Below, piece by piece: positions 25,485 through 32,942 of a stretch of 42,947 nt of DNA. Where the stretch lies: positions 1 to 42,947 of the forward strand of contig DATMQA010000169.1 of assembly GCA_035566895.1 (NCBI GenBank), written 5' to 3'. Both the position numbers and the translations under genes were made by a program. The DNA is from DATMQA01 sp035566895. GTDB lineage: Bacteria > Verrucomicrobiota > Verrucomicrobiia > Limisphaerales > UBA8199. Position 1 is the stretch's first letter, and each line of letters opens with the position of its first letter. Below the pieces are notes generated by a model. That model searched no databases, was not told the DNA's origin, and saw nothing but the letters and a program-made list of their open reading frames with translations.

Positions 25485-26906
25485 ATGAGCACGGCCGCCA
25501 AAGTCCTGTTGATCGAAGACGATCCAGGCATTGTCATGACCTTGCGACGGCTGCTCACGGAAGAAGGCCACCAGGTCCAGGTTGAAACCCGTGGGGATAC
25601 CGGTTTGGTCCGCGGGCGCGAAGATGCGGTCGATGTCGTCATCACCGATATGAAGTTGCCCGGTCTTAACGGGTTGGAGTTGGTGCGCGAACTTCACGGC
25701 GCGAAGCCCCGCCTGCCCATTATCCTGATGACGGCGCACGGCACGACCGAGACCGCCATCGAGGCGACTAAGTCCGGCGCTTACGATTACCTGCTCAAGC
25801 CCTTCGAGATGCCCGAGTTGCTCGATCTGGTCGAGCGGGCGCTGGCCAACCGGCGGCTAATGACCGAGCCCGTCGAATTGGGCGGGCCGGGCGACTCGCG
25901 GGACGCGCTGGTCGGCAACAGCCGGTTGATGCAGGCCATCTACAAAGAAATTGGCCGCATTGCTTCCAAGCCCGTCAACGTGCTGGTCCGAGGGGAGACC
26001 GGCACCGGCAAGGAACTCATCGCCCGCGCCATTTATCAGCACAGCGACCGCTCCCAGGCACCCTTCATCGCGATCAATTGCGCCGCCATTCCCGAGACGC
26101 TATTGGAAAGCGAACTCTTCGGCCACGAACGCGGCGCGTTTACCGGAGCCGAGACGCGCCGCATTGGCCGATTCGAGCAGGCGGACCACGGAACGATCTT
26201 CCTGGATGAAATCGGCGATATGACACCGGGCACCCAGATTAAGCTGCTTCGGGTCCTGCAGGAGAAGTCTCTTCAGCGGTTGGGCGGCAAGGAGACTATT
26301 CCGGTCGATGTGCGGGTAATCGCGGCGACGCATCGCGATTTGGAAGCCGCCATCCGGCATAAGCAATTTCGTGAGGACCTCTATTATCGGCTGAGTGTGG
26401 TGGTTATCCCGTTGCCGCCGCTGCGCGAGCGCCGAGAGGACATCCCGGAGCTGGTGAAGTACTTTCTGCGCAAGTACGGCTCCGAGTTCGGTGTCGAAAC
26501 TCCTTCGATTCAGGCCGAAGCGTTGGAGTCTCTCCGGGCGCAAAACTGGCCGGGCAACGTGCGCGAGTTGGAGAATAGCGTGCGCAAAGTGCTGCTGCTG
26601 GCTCAGGGCTACACCATCAACCTGGACCATGTGGGCGCTGCCCTGACCCGGATAGTTCCGCCGCTGGGCACAGCCGAGCAGACCTTGCGCGAGCAGGTTG
26701 ATCAATTGCTCGCTGCAGCCCAGCGCGGCGAATTGGACGACGCGCATGCCCGCCTGCTGCTGACGGCTGAGAAGCAGCTTTTCGGCCGCGCCATCGAACT
26801 GGCGCACGGCAACCAGGCCAAAGCTGCGCGCTGGGTCGGGGTCTCGCGCCTGACGATGCGCGAAAAGCTGCTCCAGTTCGGCCTGCACCCGCGCGGCATG
26901 GGGTGA
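25485..26906 (+). CDS. Sigma-54-dependent response regulator, NtrC family
   Basis: The 473-aa protein has a receiver domain (1-120, phospho-acceptor Asp55, Lys105 in LLKPF). The AAA+ sigma-54 interaction domain (about 143-380) has Walker A GETGTGKE (170-177), the sigma-54 contact loop GAFTGA (217-222) and Walker B GTIFLDEIGD. The Fis-type helix-turn-helix at the C-terminus is NQAKAARWVGVSRLTMREKL. When phosphorylated it would hexamerise and open sigma-54 promoters. Its natural partner would be an NtrB-type kinase directly upstream; instead two kinase 3'-end relics lie there, and the intact kinase is 12.7 kb away. ATG 25485 is chosen because the receiver begins immediately. Target genes are unknown. 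Confidence 0.95.
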   Translation: MSTAAKVLLIEDDPGIVMTLRRLLTEEGHQVQVETRGDTGLVRGREDAVDVVITDMKLPGLNGLELVRELHGAKPRLPIILMTAHGTTETAIEATKSGAYDYLLKPFEMPELLDLVERALANRRLMTEPVELGGPGDSRDALVGNSRLMQAIYKEIGRIASKPVNVLVRGETGTGKELIARAIYQHSDRSQAPFIAINCAAIPETLLESELFGHERGAFTGAETRRIGRFEQADHGTIFLDEIGDMTPGTQIKLLRVLQEKSLQRLGGKETIPVDVRVIAATHRDLEAAIRHKQFREDLYYRLSVVVIPLPPLRERREDIPELVKYFLRKYGSEFGVETPSIQAEALESLRAQNWPGNVRELENSVRKVLLLAQGYTINLDHVGAALTRIVPPLGTAEQTLREQVDQLLAAAQRGELDDAHARLLLTAEKQLFGRAIELAHGNQAKAARWVGVSRLTMREKLLQFGLHPRGMG

Positions 26907-26941
26907 GAGAGTCATTTACTAACCAGACGCGCCCAGTGATG

Positions 26942-27012
26942 GTTTGCGATTTGGATTGTGATTGCGGGGGCTTTTGCGGAAAATCATAAATCGTAAGTCC
27001 TAAATCACAAAC
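26942..27012. repeat. Imperfect inverted repeat upstream of the NIPSNAP gene
   Basis: GTTTGCGATTT (26942-26952) pairs in 10 of 11 positions with AAATCACAAAC (27002-27012), and inner ATCATAAATC-like words extend the symmetry. It ends 4 bp before the NIPSNAP start codon and covers the place where a ribosome-binding site would be. Confidence 0.5.
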
Positions 27013-27016
27013 AGAT

Positions 27017-27844
27017 ATGAAACGACGCGAATTCCTCAAAACCTCCCTGACTGTTTCCACGCTGGCCGGGCTCAGCAGCGCGCCTTTGGGTGCATCGGCA
27101 GCTCAACCCTCCGGCGGGAACCGCGAGTATTATGAATTGCGGACTTACCGCCTGAAGGCCGGAACAAAATCCGAACTTTTGGATGCCTACCTCGAGAAAG
27201 CGGCCATCCCCGCCTGGAATCGCCTCGGCCTCAAGCCCGTGGGCGTCTTCTCTCAGCAGGAGCGAACTGGTGCGCCCAAAGGTACTGAGGTCAGGGATGA
27301 GAATGCGGTGTTCGTTCTGATTCCGTATCCATCGCTGGAGTCTTTCGCGGGGGTAACCGCGGCGCTGATGGCGGATGCGGAGTTTCATAAGGCAGGAGCG
27401 GAGTATCTGCAGACTCCAAAGACGAATCCGGCGTTCGAGCGGATTGATAGCTGGCTGATGCTGGCCTTCGCCGGAATGCCAAGAATCGAGTTGCCGCCCT
27501 ATTCTCGTGAAAAAAAACCCCGCATGTTCGAAATCCGCACTTACGAAAGCTACAGCGAGGTGAAGGCCTTCAAAAAGGTCGAGATGTTCAACTCGGGTGA
27601 GATCGATACGATGCGCGAAGTGGGGTTGGCGCCCGTCTTCTACGGCCAGGCGCTCATCGGTCCCAACCTGCCGCACCTGACTTATATGCTCTCGGCCGAA
27701 GACCAGGCCGCCCACGACAAACATTGGGGTGATTTCGGCAAACACCCCGTCTGGAACAAACTCAAAAACGACCACCAGTACGACGAGACGGTTTCCAAAA
27801 TCGTCAATCGGTTCCTCGTGCCCAAGTCATATTCGCAGATCTAG
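27017..27844 (+). CDS. Exported NIPSNAP-family protein (Tat signal)
   Basis: The 275-aa protein begins with a twin-arginine signal (MKRREFLKTSLTVSTLAGLS, A-x-A site near residue 28). Two dimeric alpha/beta-barrel-like NIPSNAP halves follow, the first starting YYELRTYRLKAGTK (about 36) and the second FEIRTYESYS (about 173). Bacterial members are unstudied; the fold is related to small ligand-binding or monooxygenase-like proteins. Export by Tat implies folding before export, perhaps with a cofactor. It is preceded by an inverted repeat and followed 19 bp later by a large palindromic element that could act as its terminator. Confidence 0.88.
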   Translation: MKRREFLKTSLTVSTLAGLSSAPLGASAAQPSGGNREYYELRTYRLKAGTKSELLDAYLEKAAIPAWNRLGLKPVGVFSQQERTGAPKGTEVRDENAVFVLIPYPSLESFAGVTAALMADAEFHKAGAEYLQTPKTNPAFERIDSWLMLAFAGMPRIELPPYSREKKPRMFEIRTYESYSEVKAFKKVEMFNSGEIDTMREVGLAPVFYGQALIGPNLPHLTYMLSAEDQAAHDKHWGDFGKHPVWNKLKNDHQYDETVSKIVNRFLVPKSYSQI

Positions 27845-27862
27845 CGCGGGTGCGAGCGGGTT

Positions 27863-28018
27863 ATCGGTCAGTGGCGGCGGCCGGAGAAGCGGAGCGCGGA
27901 CTTTCCTGTCCGCAGCAGCTTTCGAACGCCAGCGCACCTCCGGTTTGCTGCTCATCGCGCGCTTAGCCTATTGCTGCGGACAGGAAAGTCCGCGCTCCGA
28001 TCGCCGTAACTGACCGAT
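27863..28018. repeat. 156-bp nested palindromic element, GGAGCGCGG family
   Basis: Inner arms of 27 bp (27891-27917 and 27972-27998) are perfect reverse complements. Outer 10-bp arms (27863-27872 and 28009-28018, ATCGGTCAGT) are also perfect. The structure resembles a non-autonomous mobile repeat with terminal inverted repeats. The inner arm starts GGAGCGCGG and CTTT like the element at 10968-11058. It carries no ORF and lies between the NIPSNAP stop and a short GTTGAAA repeat (28034-28048). Confidence 0.85.
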
Positions 28019-28115
28019 TACGCTGGCGGAACGTTGAAAGTTGAAAGTTAACTGCCGCCGCGAAGGCGACTTTGCGGCGTTGGTCTGGCAAATTTACAGC
28101 CAACAAAGGAACACC

Positions 28116-28379
28116 ATGAAAGACCTCACACATCCCGGGTGGATTAAGCTTAAAGGTATTCTGTTCCTCCTGGTGGGAATCCTCTCCGCGGTGCTGCTTG
28201 TCCTGGAGCACCCGAGTTTCAAAGTCGGACTGCTGTTGACCATCTCAATCTGGTGCTTCTGCCGATTTTATTACTTCGCCTTTTACGTTATCGAACACTA
28301 CGTCGACCCGAGCTATCGCTTTTCGGGTTTGTGCTCGTTTGCCGGTTATCTCTGGTCGAGGCGTCGCAATACCGATTAG
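28116..28379 (+). CDS. Small membrane protein of unknown function
   Basis: The 87-aa protein has a cytoplasmic start (MKDLTHPGWIKLKG), a first helix (ILFLLVGILSAVLLVLEH), a second helix (VGLLLTISIWCFCRFYYFAFYVIEHY) and a basic C-terminus. An AAAGGA ribosome-binding site lies about 7 bp before ATG 28116, which decides the start over the longer frame from 28041. I recognise the pattern as a conserved-looking small protein but cannot give a function. Confidence 0.75.
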   Translation: MKDLTHPGWIKLKGILFLLVGILSAVLLVLEHPSFKVGLLLTISIWCFCRFYYFAFYVIEHYVDPSYRFSGLCSFAGYLWSRRRNTD

Positions 28380-28740
28380 TCAACGTTCGTCGCCGGTCTT
28401 GCATTCAAAGGTAACCAGCACAAGCTGTTTCTAATCGGCCGCATGGCCTCTCCGCAAATGTTTCTTAATACAGCCCCGCTTTCACTAAGAAGACTCTCAC
28501 GCCCCGCCACGCTATATTTTCCTCATGATATTTCGAAGCGAATCGCGGCGATGGCAAATTCCGCCTCTGACGTTCCTTACATATATAGAGCGCTGTGTGT
28601 TGCAGCGCCCCACCGGCCTCCAGGTGCTAAATCTGCGGCTGGCTGAACTCACGAAACGAACGAAAATGAAATGAAAACGGAAAACAAAGAAAACTGGGCT
28701 GGAAGACAGAGCAAACCAGGAACCAGAACCGCATCTGACC

Positions 28741-28770
28741 AAATCTGAGTAAATCTGAGTAAATCTGAGT
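28741..28770. repeat. 10-bp tandem repeat AAATCTGAGT x3
   Basis: Three perfect head-to-tail copies of AAATCTGAGT. Copy number is low, and there are no spacers. Confidence 0.85.
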
Positions 28771-28890
28771 AATTTATTCACTCATATGAAACCGTCCGAC
28801 AAAAGCCCGGCCGCAATGCCTCCATTCTCGGCTCGATCGCCTGAATCTAACGAATGGTTCCTCCCCCAACCTTCGGCTTTGGGCCGGCGG

Positions 28891-28940
28891 ATTTGCACTA
28901 CGTTGCACCACGTTGCACTAGTTTGCACTAGTTTGCAGTG
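28891..28940. repeat. 10-bp tandem repeat around TTTGCACTAG x5
   Basis: Five consecutive 10-mers share the core TTGCA (ATTTGCACTA, CGTTGCACCA, CGTTGCACTA, GTTTGCACTA, GTTTGCAGTG). The exact 10-bp step places every core on the same DNA face, as in an iterated protein-binding site. Confidence 0.85.
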
Positions 28941-28980
28941 ATTTTGAATGGCTTATTGGCGCACGGGAGTCTCGGCCCCA

Positions 28981-29030
28981 TCAAGGATTTCAAAGCATTT
29001 CAAAGCATTTCAAAGGAATTCAAAGATAAA
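28981..29030. repeat. 10-bp tandem repeat CAAAGCATTT x5
   Basis: Five consecutive 10-mers share CAA(A/G)G followed by an A/T-rich half (TCAAGGATTT, CAAAGCATTT twice, CAAAGGAATT, CAAAGATAAA; register shifts by one in the first). It lies 160 bp before the ilvD fragment. Confidence 0.8.
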
Positions 29031-29191
29031 TTTTGCACCCCAGTTCTCTCATGAACAGGTCTGCCCATGTGCCCTGGTGGTAGTAACGAGAGGCGCAGCG
29101 CGCCGATTCTCGCCGTGACAAGCCGCTCGCCGACTGATACGTTCCGCGCTGAATTTACACCTATTCCCGTGTAGAGTCCGAATCGAAATAT

Positions 29192-29557
29192 ATGCGCTCT
29201 GATACGATTAAAAAGGGCTTCGAACCCGCGCCGCACCGCTCACTGTTGCGGGCCACCGGCTCGATTGAATCCGAGGCCGATTGGGACAAGCCGTTCATCG
29301 CGATCTGCAACAGTTACACCGATTGCATCCCCGGGCACGCTCATCTGAACGAGGTTGGGATGCTGATCAAGCGCCTGGTTCGAGAAGCCGGCGGGGTGCC
29401 GTTCATTTTCAACACGATCGGGGTCGATGACGGCATCGCGATGGGCCATGGCGGCATGAAATACTCGCTGCCCTCGCGCGAGTTGATTGCAGACAGCGTT
29501 GGCTGGGGCGTTACCAGAAGCTGGTCAGCAACGCAAGCCAGGGGGGAGTGCTGGTAA
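29192..29557 (+). pseudogene. ilvD: Truncated dihydroxy-acid dehydratase, N-terminal fragment
   Basis: The first about 102 residues match the start of IlvD: GFEPAPHRSLLRATG, IAICNSYTDCIPGHAHLNE (with a cluster-ligand Cys), GVPFIFNTIGVDDGIAMGH and LPSRELIADS. After about 29500 the sequence turns abruptly into an unrelated tail of about 18 residues and a stop, followed at once by a 7-bp repeat. The full enzyme is about 560 aa and needs more Fe-S ligands and the substrate site, so this copy cannot be active. IlvD makes the 2-oxo acids for valine, leucine and isoleucine. A complete copy must exist elsewhere if the pathway works. An assembly join is an alternative explanation. Confidence 0.85.
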
Positions 29558-29558
29558 G

Positions 29559-29592
29559 TTGAAAGTTGAAGGTTGAAGGTTGAAAGTTGCAG
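29559..29592. repeat. 7-bp tandem repeat TTGAAAG
   Basis: Four copies of TTGAA(A/G)G followed by TTGCAG. It begins just past the stop of the truncated ilvD and may mark the breakpoint. A related GTTGAAA pair is at 28034-28048. Confidence 0.7.
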
Positions 29593-29654
29593 ACGGCGGG
29601 TGCATTCCAACCTGCGACTTTTCCGACCCGGTCCACTGACGGATAAAGATCTAA

Positions 29655-29873
29655 ATGAGATTGAAGATGCTTTTGAGGGTGCTTGTGCTGGTTGCGCTCT
29701 TTGCCGCCTACTACATTGGCTACAAGAGAGGATTTGCACAGGCCCGCCGAGGAGCAATCATTGTAGGGCGAGACGCCAAGGACATAGCGGGGCTGTCGGG
29801 CACAGGCGGCTATTCGAGGGTGTTTGATTCATACCTTACCAAAGCGAACTGGATCCCCAGCGAGACTAAATGA
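29655..29873 (+). CDS. Small single-pass membrane protein, unknown
   Basis: The 72-aa frame has an N-terminal membrane helix (MLLRVLVLVALFAAYYIGY, about 5-23) followed by a basic turn and a soluble tail rich in Gly/Ser with no known domain. It lies between the ilvD fragment and msrB in the same direction. It is short and unrecognised. The clear topology (helix then KRGFAQARR on the cytoplasmic side) supports it, but it could be a chance frame. Confidence 0.5.
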   Translation: MRLKMLLRVLVLVALFAAYYIGYKRGFAQARRGAIIVGRDAKDIAGLSGTGGYSRVFDSYLTKANWIPSETK

Positions 29874-29930
29874 TGGCGTGTGTCCGCCGCTTGGTTTTCG
29901 ACATCCTCGGGGCCTGTGCTAATGTGTGGC

Positions 29931-30563
29931 ATGAATCTGGCGAAGGCATGGACTCATTTGGTGGTTGCCGCTCTGGCAGCGATAGTGCTGAACGGATGCT
30001 CGAGAACGGAGCGCCAGGTTTCCGCGGCGAACCACGCCAGCCTTTCGCCTCCTTTGACCAATTCTTTTATGGAAAACTTTCAAAAGCCCCCAGTGGCGGA
30101 GCTGAAGCAGAAGCTGAAGCCCATGCAATTCGAAGTCACCCAACATGCGGCGACTGAGCCGGCGTTCAACAACGAATTCTGGGACAATCACAAACCGGGC
30201 CTCTACGTCGATATCGTTTCCGGAGAACCACTCTTTAGTTCCCTGGATAAGTTCGATTCGGGCTGCGGTTGGCCCAGTTTCAGCCGTCCGGTTTCGGAGA
30301 AGGAAATCATGGAAAAGACGGACCGTTCCTATGGCATGGCGCGCACAGAGGTCCGTTCCAGGACGGCCGACTCGCACCTGGGCCATGTTTTCGATGATGG
30401 CCCCGCACCGACTCATCTCCGCTACTGCATCAACTCAGCTTCGCTGCGCTTCGTCCCCCTCGATGAGATGGAGAAGGCCGGTTACGGCACCTATTTGGAG
30501 CCTTTTATCAAAGCGGGGCTCTATAAGCCAACGGACAAAGCTGTGGCGAACGCTCCGAAATAG
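29931..30563 (+). CDS. msrB: Peptide-methionine (R)-S-oxide reductase, lipoprotein form
   Basis: The 210-aa protein has a lipoprotein signal (hydrophobic stretch then LNGC, Cys23) and a full MsrB domain. This reads EPAFNNEFWDNHKPGLYVDI, KFDSGCGWPSFSRPV, the ADSHLGHVFDDGP block and the catalytic Cys in RYCINSASLRF. It reduces methionine-R-sulfoxide in proteins, here probably anchored on the outside of the cytoplasmic membrane or in the outer membrane. Both zinc-binding Cys-x-x-Cys pairs of the classical form are absent (VDIVSGE and SRTADSH at these sites), so it belongs to the zinc-free subtype. ATG 29931 is chosen because the signal begins there; the frame is open to 29880. Confidence 0.93.
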   Translation: MNLAKAWTHLVVAALAAIVLNGCSRTERQVSAANHASLSPPLTNSFMENFQKPPVAELKQKLKPMQFEVTQHAATEPAFNNEFWDNHKPGLYVDIVSGEPLFSSLDKFDSGCGWPSFSRPVSEKEIMEKTDRSYGMARTEVRSRTADSHLGHVFDDGPAPTHLRYCINSASLRFVPLDEMEKAGYGTYLEPFIKAGLYKPTDKAVANAPK

Positions 30564-30670
30564 CACGCACGCCCGTCGGGCCTGAGTTGTCGGCCAGAGC
30601 GTTTCATGCTTACATCGTTGCATCGTTACAATGTTGCATAGTTACATGGGCTGCGGCGGGTTAGACCAAT

Positions 30671-30751
30671 GTAACCCTGTAACCTTGTAACCCTGTAACT
30701 GTTTAACTGTGTAACCATGTAACCATGTAACCGTGTAACCATGTAACCGTG
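30671..30751. repeat. 8-bp tandem repeat GTAACCAT, about ten copies
   Basis: GTAACC or a variant begins at 30671, 30679, 30687, 30695, 30703, 30711, 30719, 30727, 30735 and 30743, an exact 8-bp period. A looser related patch (TTACATCGTTGCATCG) is at 30611-30650. The array ends about 15 bp before the ribosome-binding site of the ABM gene, so a change in copy number would move its promoter elements. Confidence 0.85.
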
Positions 30752-30774
30752 GACTCCCTCAGGAAAGGATCGTC

Positions 30775-31062
30775 ATGCTTATCGTTCACGTCCATGTCCA
30801 GGTGAAGCCGGAATCGGTCGAAGCTTTCAAACAGGCCTCGCTCGCCAACGCGCGGGAGAGCATCAAAGAGCCTGGGATCGCGCAGTTCGATATTCTCCAA
30901 CAGCAGGACGACCCGACCCGATTCGTGCTGGTGGAGGGCTATCGTAGCCTGGAAGCCACGGCGGCACACAAGGAAACCAAACATTACCAGACCTGGCGGG
31001 ATGCCGTCGCGCCGATGATGGCCGAACCAAGGTCGAGCGTGAAGTTCACTCATGCGCTTTGA
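30775..31062 (+). CDS. ABM-domain monooxygenase (YgiN/LsrG-like)
   Basis: The 95-aa protein is a single antibiotic-biosynthesis-monooxygenase domain (ferredoxin-like fold). It has MLIVHVHVQVKPESVEAF at the start, EPGIAQFDILQQ in the middle and HKETKHYQTWRDAVAPMM near the end. Small dimeric members oxidise quinols or modify small metabolites without a bound cofactor. An AGGAAAGGA ribosome-binding site precedes ATG 30775. The gene overlaps the iron-type alcohol dehydrogenase start by 11 bp, so the two are translated together and probably act in one pathway. Confidence 0.88.
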   Translation: MLIVHVHVQVKPESVEAFKQASLANARESIKEPGIAQFDILQQQDDPTRFVLVEGYRSLEATAAHKETKHYQTWRDAVAPMMAEPRSSVKFTHAL

Positions 31063-32209
31063 GTTCGCCACTGCTACGCGCATCATCTTCGGCCCAGGCA
31101 CGCTGCGCGAAGTTGGAGCGCTGGCGAAGGAGCATGGCCGCTGCGCCTTGGTCGTGACCGGCCGGAACCCGGACCGTGCCGCGCCTTTGCTGGCCTTGCT
31201 GCGCGGCCAGGGATTGGCCGCGGAAACGTTTCCAGTTTGGAATGAACCCGAGCTCGCGACAGTCCAGAAAGGAGTCGAGCAGGCCAGGCAAATCAGAGCC
31301 GATTTAGTGCTCGCCTTCGGAGGCGGCAGCGTCATCGATGCCGCCAAAGCCATTGCGGCCATGCTGGCCAACGACGGCGAATTGCTCGACTACCTCGAAG
31401 TGATTGGCCGTGGCAAAGCGCTCGCCAACCCTTCCGTCCCGTTCATCGCCATCCCAACTACTGCGGGCACCGGCTCTGAAGTAACCCGCAATGCGGTCCT
31501 GGCCGCGCCGGAGCACCGGGTTAAAGTGAGCCTGCGCAGCCCGTTCATGCTGCCGCGCGTTGCCCTGGTCGATCCGGAACTTACCTATGACCTGCCATCG
31601 ACGATCACGGCGAGCACTGGTCTGGATGCGCTGACCCAGTTGATCGAACCGTACGTCTGTTCCCGAGCGAACCCCATGACCGATGCACTCTGCGTTCAAG
31701 GCCTTCAACAGGTGGCCCGCTCCCTGCGCTCGGCCTTTGAAAACGGCCGCAACGCGCCCGCCGCACGCCAGGACATGGCCTTGGCGAGCCTCTACGGCGG
31801 TCTAGCCCTGGCGAACGCCGGCCTAGGCGCAGTCCACGGGTTTGCCGGACCGATTGGCGGGATGTTTTCCGCTCCACATGGGGCGGTGTGCGCGGCGTTG
31901 CTGCCGCACGTGATGGAGAGCAACCTCCACGCTTTGCGACAGCGGCAGGCCGGCAGCGAAGCGCTGGGGCGTTACGAGGAAGTTGCCCGTTTGTTGACGG
32001 GAAAGCCCGGCGCCCAAGCGGATGAAGGCGTAGATTGGGTTCGCCGGTTGGTTGCCGATTTGCAAATCCCCCCACTCGGTACTTATGGCCTCACCCGCGC
32101 GCATGTTGCCGAATTGGTGGATAAGGCGGCCAAAGCCAGCAGCATGAAAGCAAATCCCATCGTGCTCACCAACGCGGAATTGGCTGACGTATTGGAGCGG
32201 GCGCTCTAG
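31052..32209 (+). CDS. Iron-type alcohol dehydrogenase
   Basis: The 385-aa protein has the group-III dehydrogenase layout. It has a nucleotide-binding GGGSVIDAAKAIA (90-102), IPTTAGTGSEVT (134-145), GLDALTQLIEPY and GAVHGFAGPIGGMFSAPHGAVCA. Of the four usual metal ligands Asp192, His262 and His276 are present but the second (usually His) is Gln196. This change occurs in subgroups of the family, so loss of activity cannot be assumed. It would interconvert an alcohol and aldehyde (or a keto acid) with NAD(P)H in the cytoplasm. It overlaps the upstream ABM gene. Confidence 0.9.
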   Translation: MRFEFATATRIIFGPGTLREVGALAKEHGRCALVVTGRNPDRAAPLLALLRGQGLAAETFPVWNEPELATVQKGVEQARQIRADLVLAFGGGSVIDAAKAIAAMLANDGELLDYLEVIGRGKALANPSVPFIAIPTTAGTGSEVTRNAVLAAPEHRVKVSLRSPFMLPRVALVDPELTYDLPSTITASTGLDALTQLIEPYVCSRANPMTDALCVQGLQQVARSLRSAFENGRNAPAARQDMALASLYGGLALANAGLGAVHGFAGPIGGMFSAPHGAVCAALLPHVMESNLHALRQRQAGSEALGRYEEVARLLTGKPGAQADEGVDWVRRLVADLQIPPLGTYGLTRAHVAELVDKAAKASSMKANPIVLTNAELADVLERAL

Positions 32210-32302
32210 CACGGAACTCAGAGTTGGCGGATGGGAAATCTGCCCTGGTTCCAGAGCCTTTTTTAGCTTGCAGACCCGCCCCGCCCGCTTAATTCTCGCT
32301 CC

Positions 32303-32935
32303 ATGCGACAAAATCTGCTTCTCGCCCTTATGGCCGCCGCGCTTCTCAGCCCTGTTGCCCGATTGTCTGCCGCTGAGACTGAATCCGGCTACACGCTCTT
32401 GTCCGACGGCAAGACTTTCAACGGCTGGAAAATGGCTGAAGAAAACCAAGGCACCTGGAAAATTGAAGACGGCGCATTCGTCGCGCACGGCCAACGCTGT
32501 CACCTGTTTTATGTCGGCGACGCGACGCCTTTCAAAGACTTTCACCTAAAGGTGGATGTGATGACCGAACCAGGCGCCAACGGCGGCATCTATTTCCATA
32601 CCAAATACCAGGCGCAAGGCTGGCCCAAGGGCGGTTTCGAGTGCCAGGTCAATAATACCCACACCGATTGGGTCAAAACCGGCAGCCTTTATGGTTTGGT
32701 GAACATTGCCCAATCCCCGGCTCAGGACCAAAAATGGTGGACGCAGGAAATCGTGGTCCAGGGTAACAAAGTCACCGTCATCGTGGATGGCAAGAAGGTG
32801 TTCGAATACAACGAACCGCCCGGCGCCCAGCCGGGCAAAGATTTCGAGCGCAAGCTCAGCGAAGGCACCTTCGCCTTGCAAAGCCACCCCGGCGCCATCG
32901 TCCGTTACAAAAACATTCGGGTGAAGCGCCTCTAG
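32303..32935 (+). CDS. Exported DUF1080 protein (3-keto-disaccharide hydrolase-like)
   Basis: The 210-aa protein has a signal peptide (LLLALMAAALLSPVARLSAA, cleavage near 24) and one DUF1080 concanavalin-like beta-sandwich. It shows LLSDGKTFNGWK, FKDFHLKVDVM, GANGGIYFHTKY, GFECQVNN and ALQSHPGAIVRYKNIRVKRL. DUF1080 proteins are numerous in Verrucomicrobia and Planctomycetes, and some hydrolyse 3-keto-glycosides in the periplasm. Neighbouring genes do not reveal the substrate. It is convergent with the isochorismatase-like gene, 7 bp between stops. Confidence 0.9.
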   Translation: MRQNLLLALMAAALLSPVARLSAAETESGYTLLSDGKTFNGWKMAEENQGTWKIEDGAFVAHGQRCHLFYVGDATPFKDFHLKVDVMTEPGANGGIYFHTKYQAQGWPKGGFECQVNNTHTDWVKTGSLYGLVNIAQSPAQDQKWWTQEIVVQGNKVTVIVDGKKVFEYNEPPGAQPGKDFERKLSEGTFALQSHPGAIVRYKNIRVKRL

Positions 32936-32942
32936 GAGGCGG

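Larger units (their letters stand above)
28380..29191. other. Non-coding repeat-rich stretch
   Basis: No gene is supported in these 812 bp. It holds three arrays with an exact 10-bp period (28741-28770, 28891-28940, 28981-29030), each with a different unit, and a TATATAGAGCGCTG patch near 28582 with a CAGCGC partner near 28602. Confidence 0.6.

Noticed and set aside
28741..29030. 10-bp arrays considered as CRISPR or plasmid iterons
   Set aside because: No spacers, and no replication initiator gene nearby; kept only as phased tandem repeats.
30611..30751. Array considered as CRISPR
   Set aside because: The 8-bp units run head to tail without unique spacers, and no cas gene is present.
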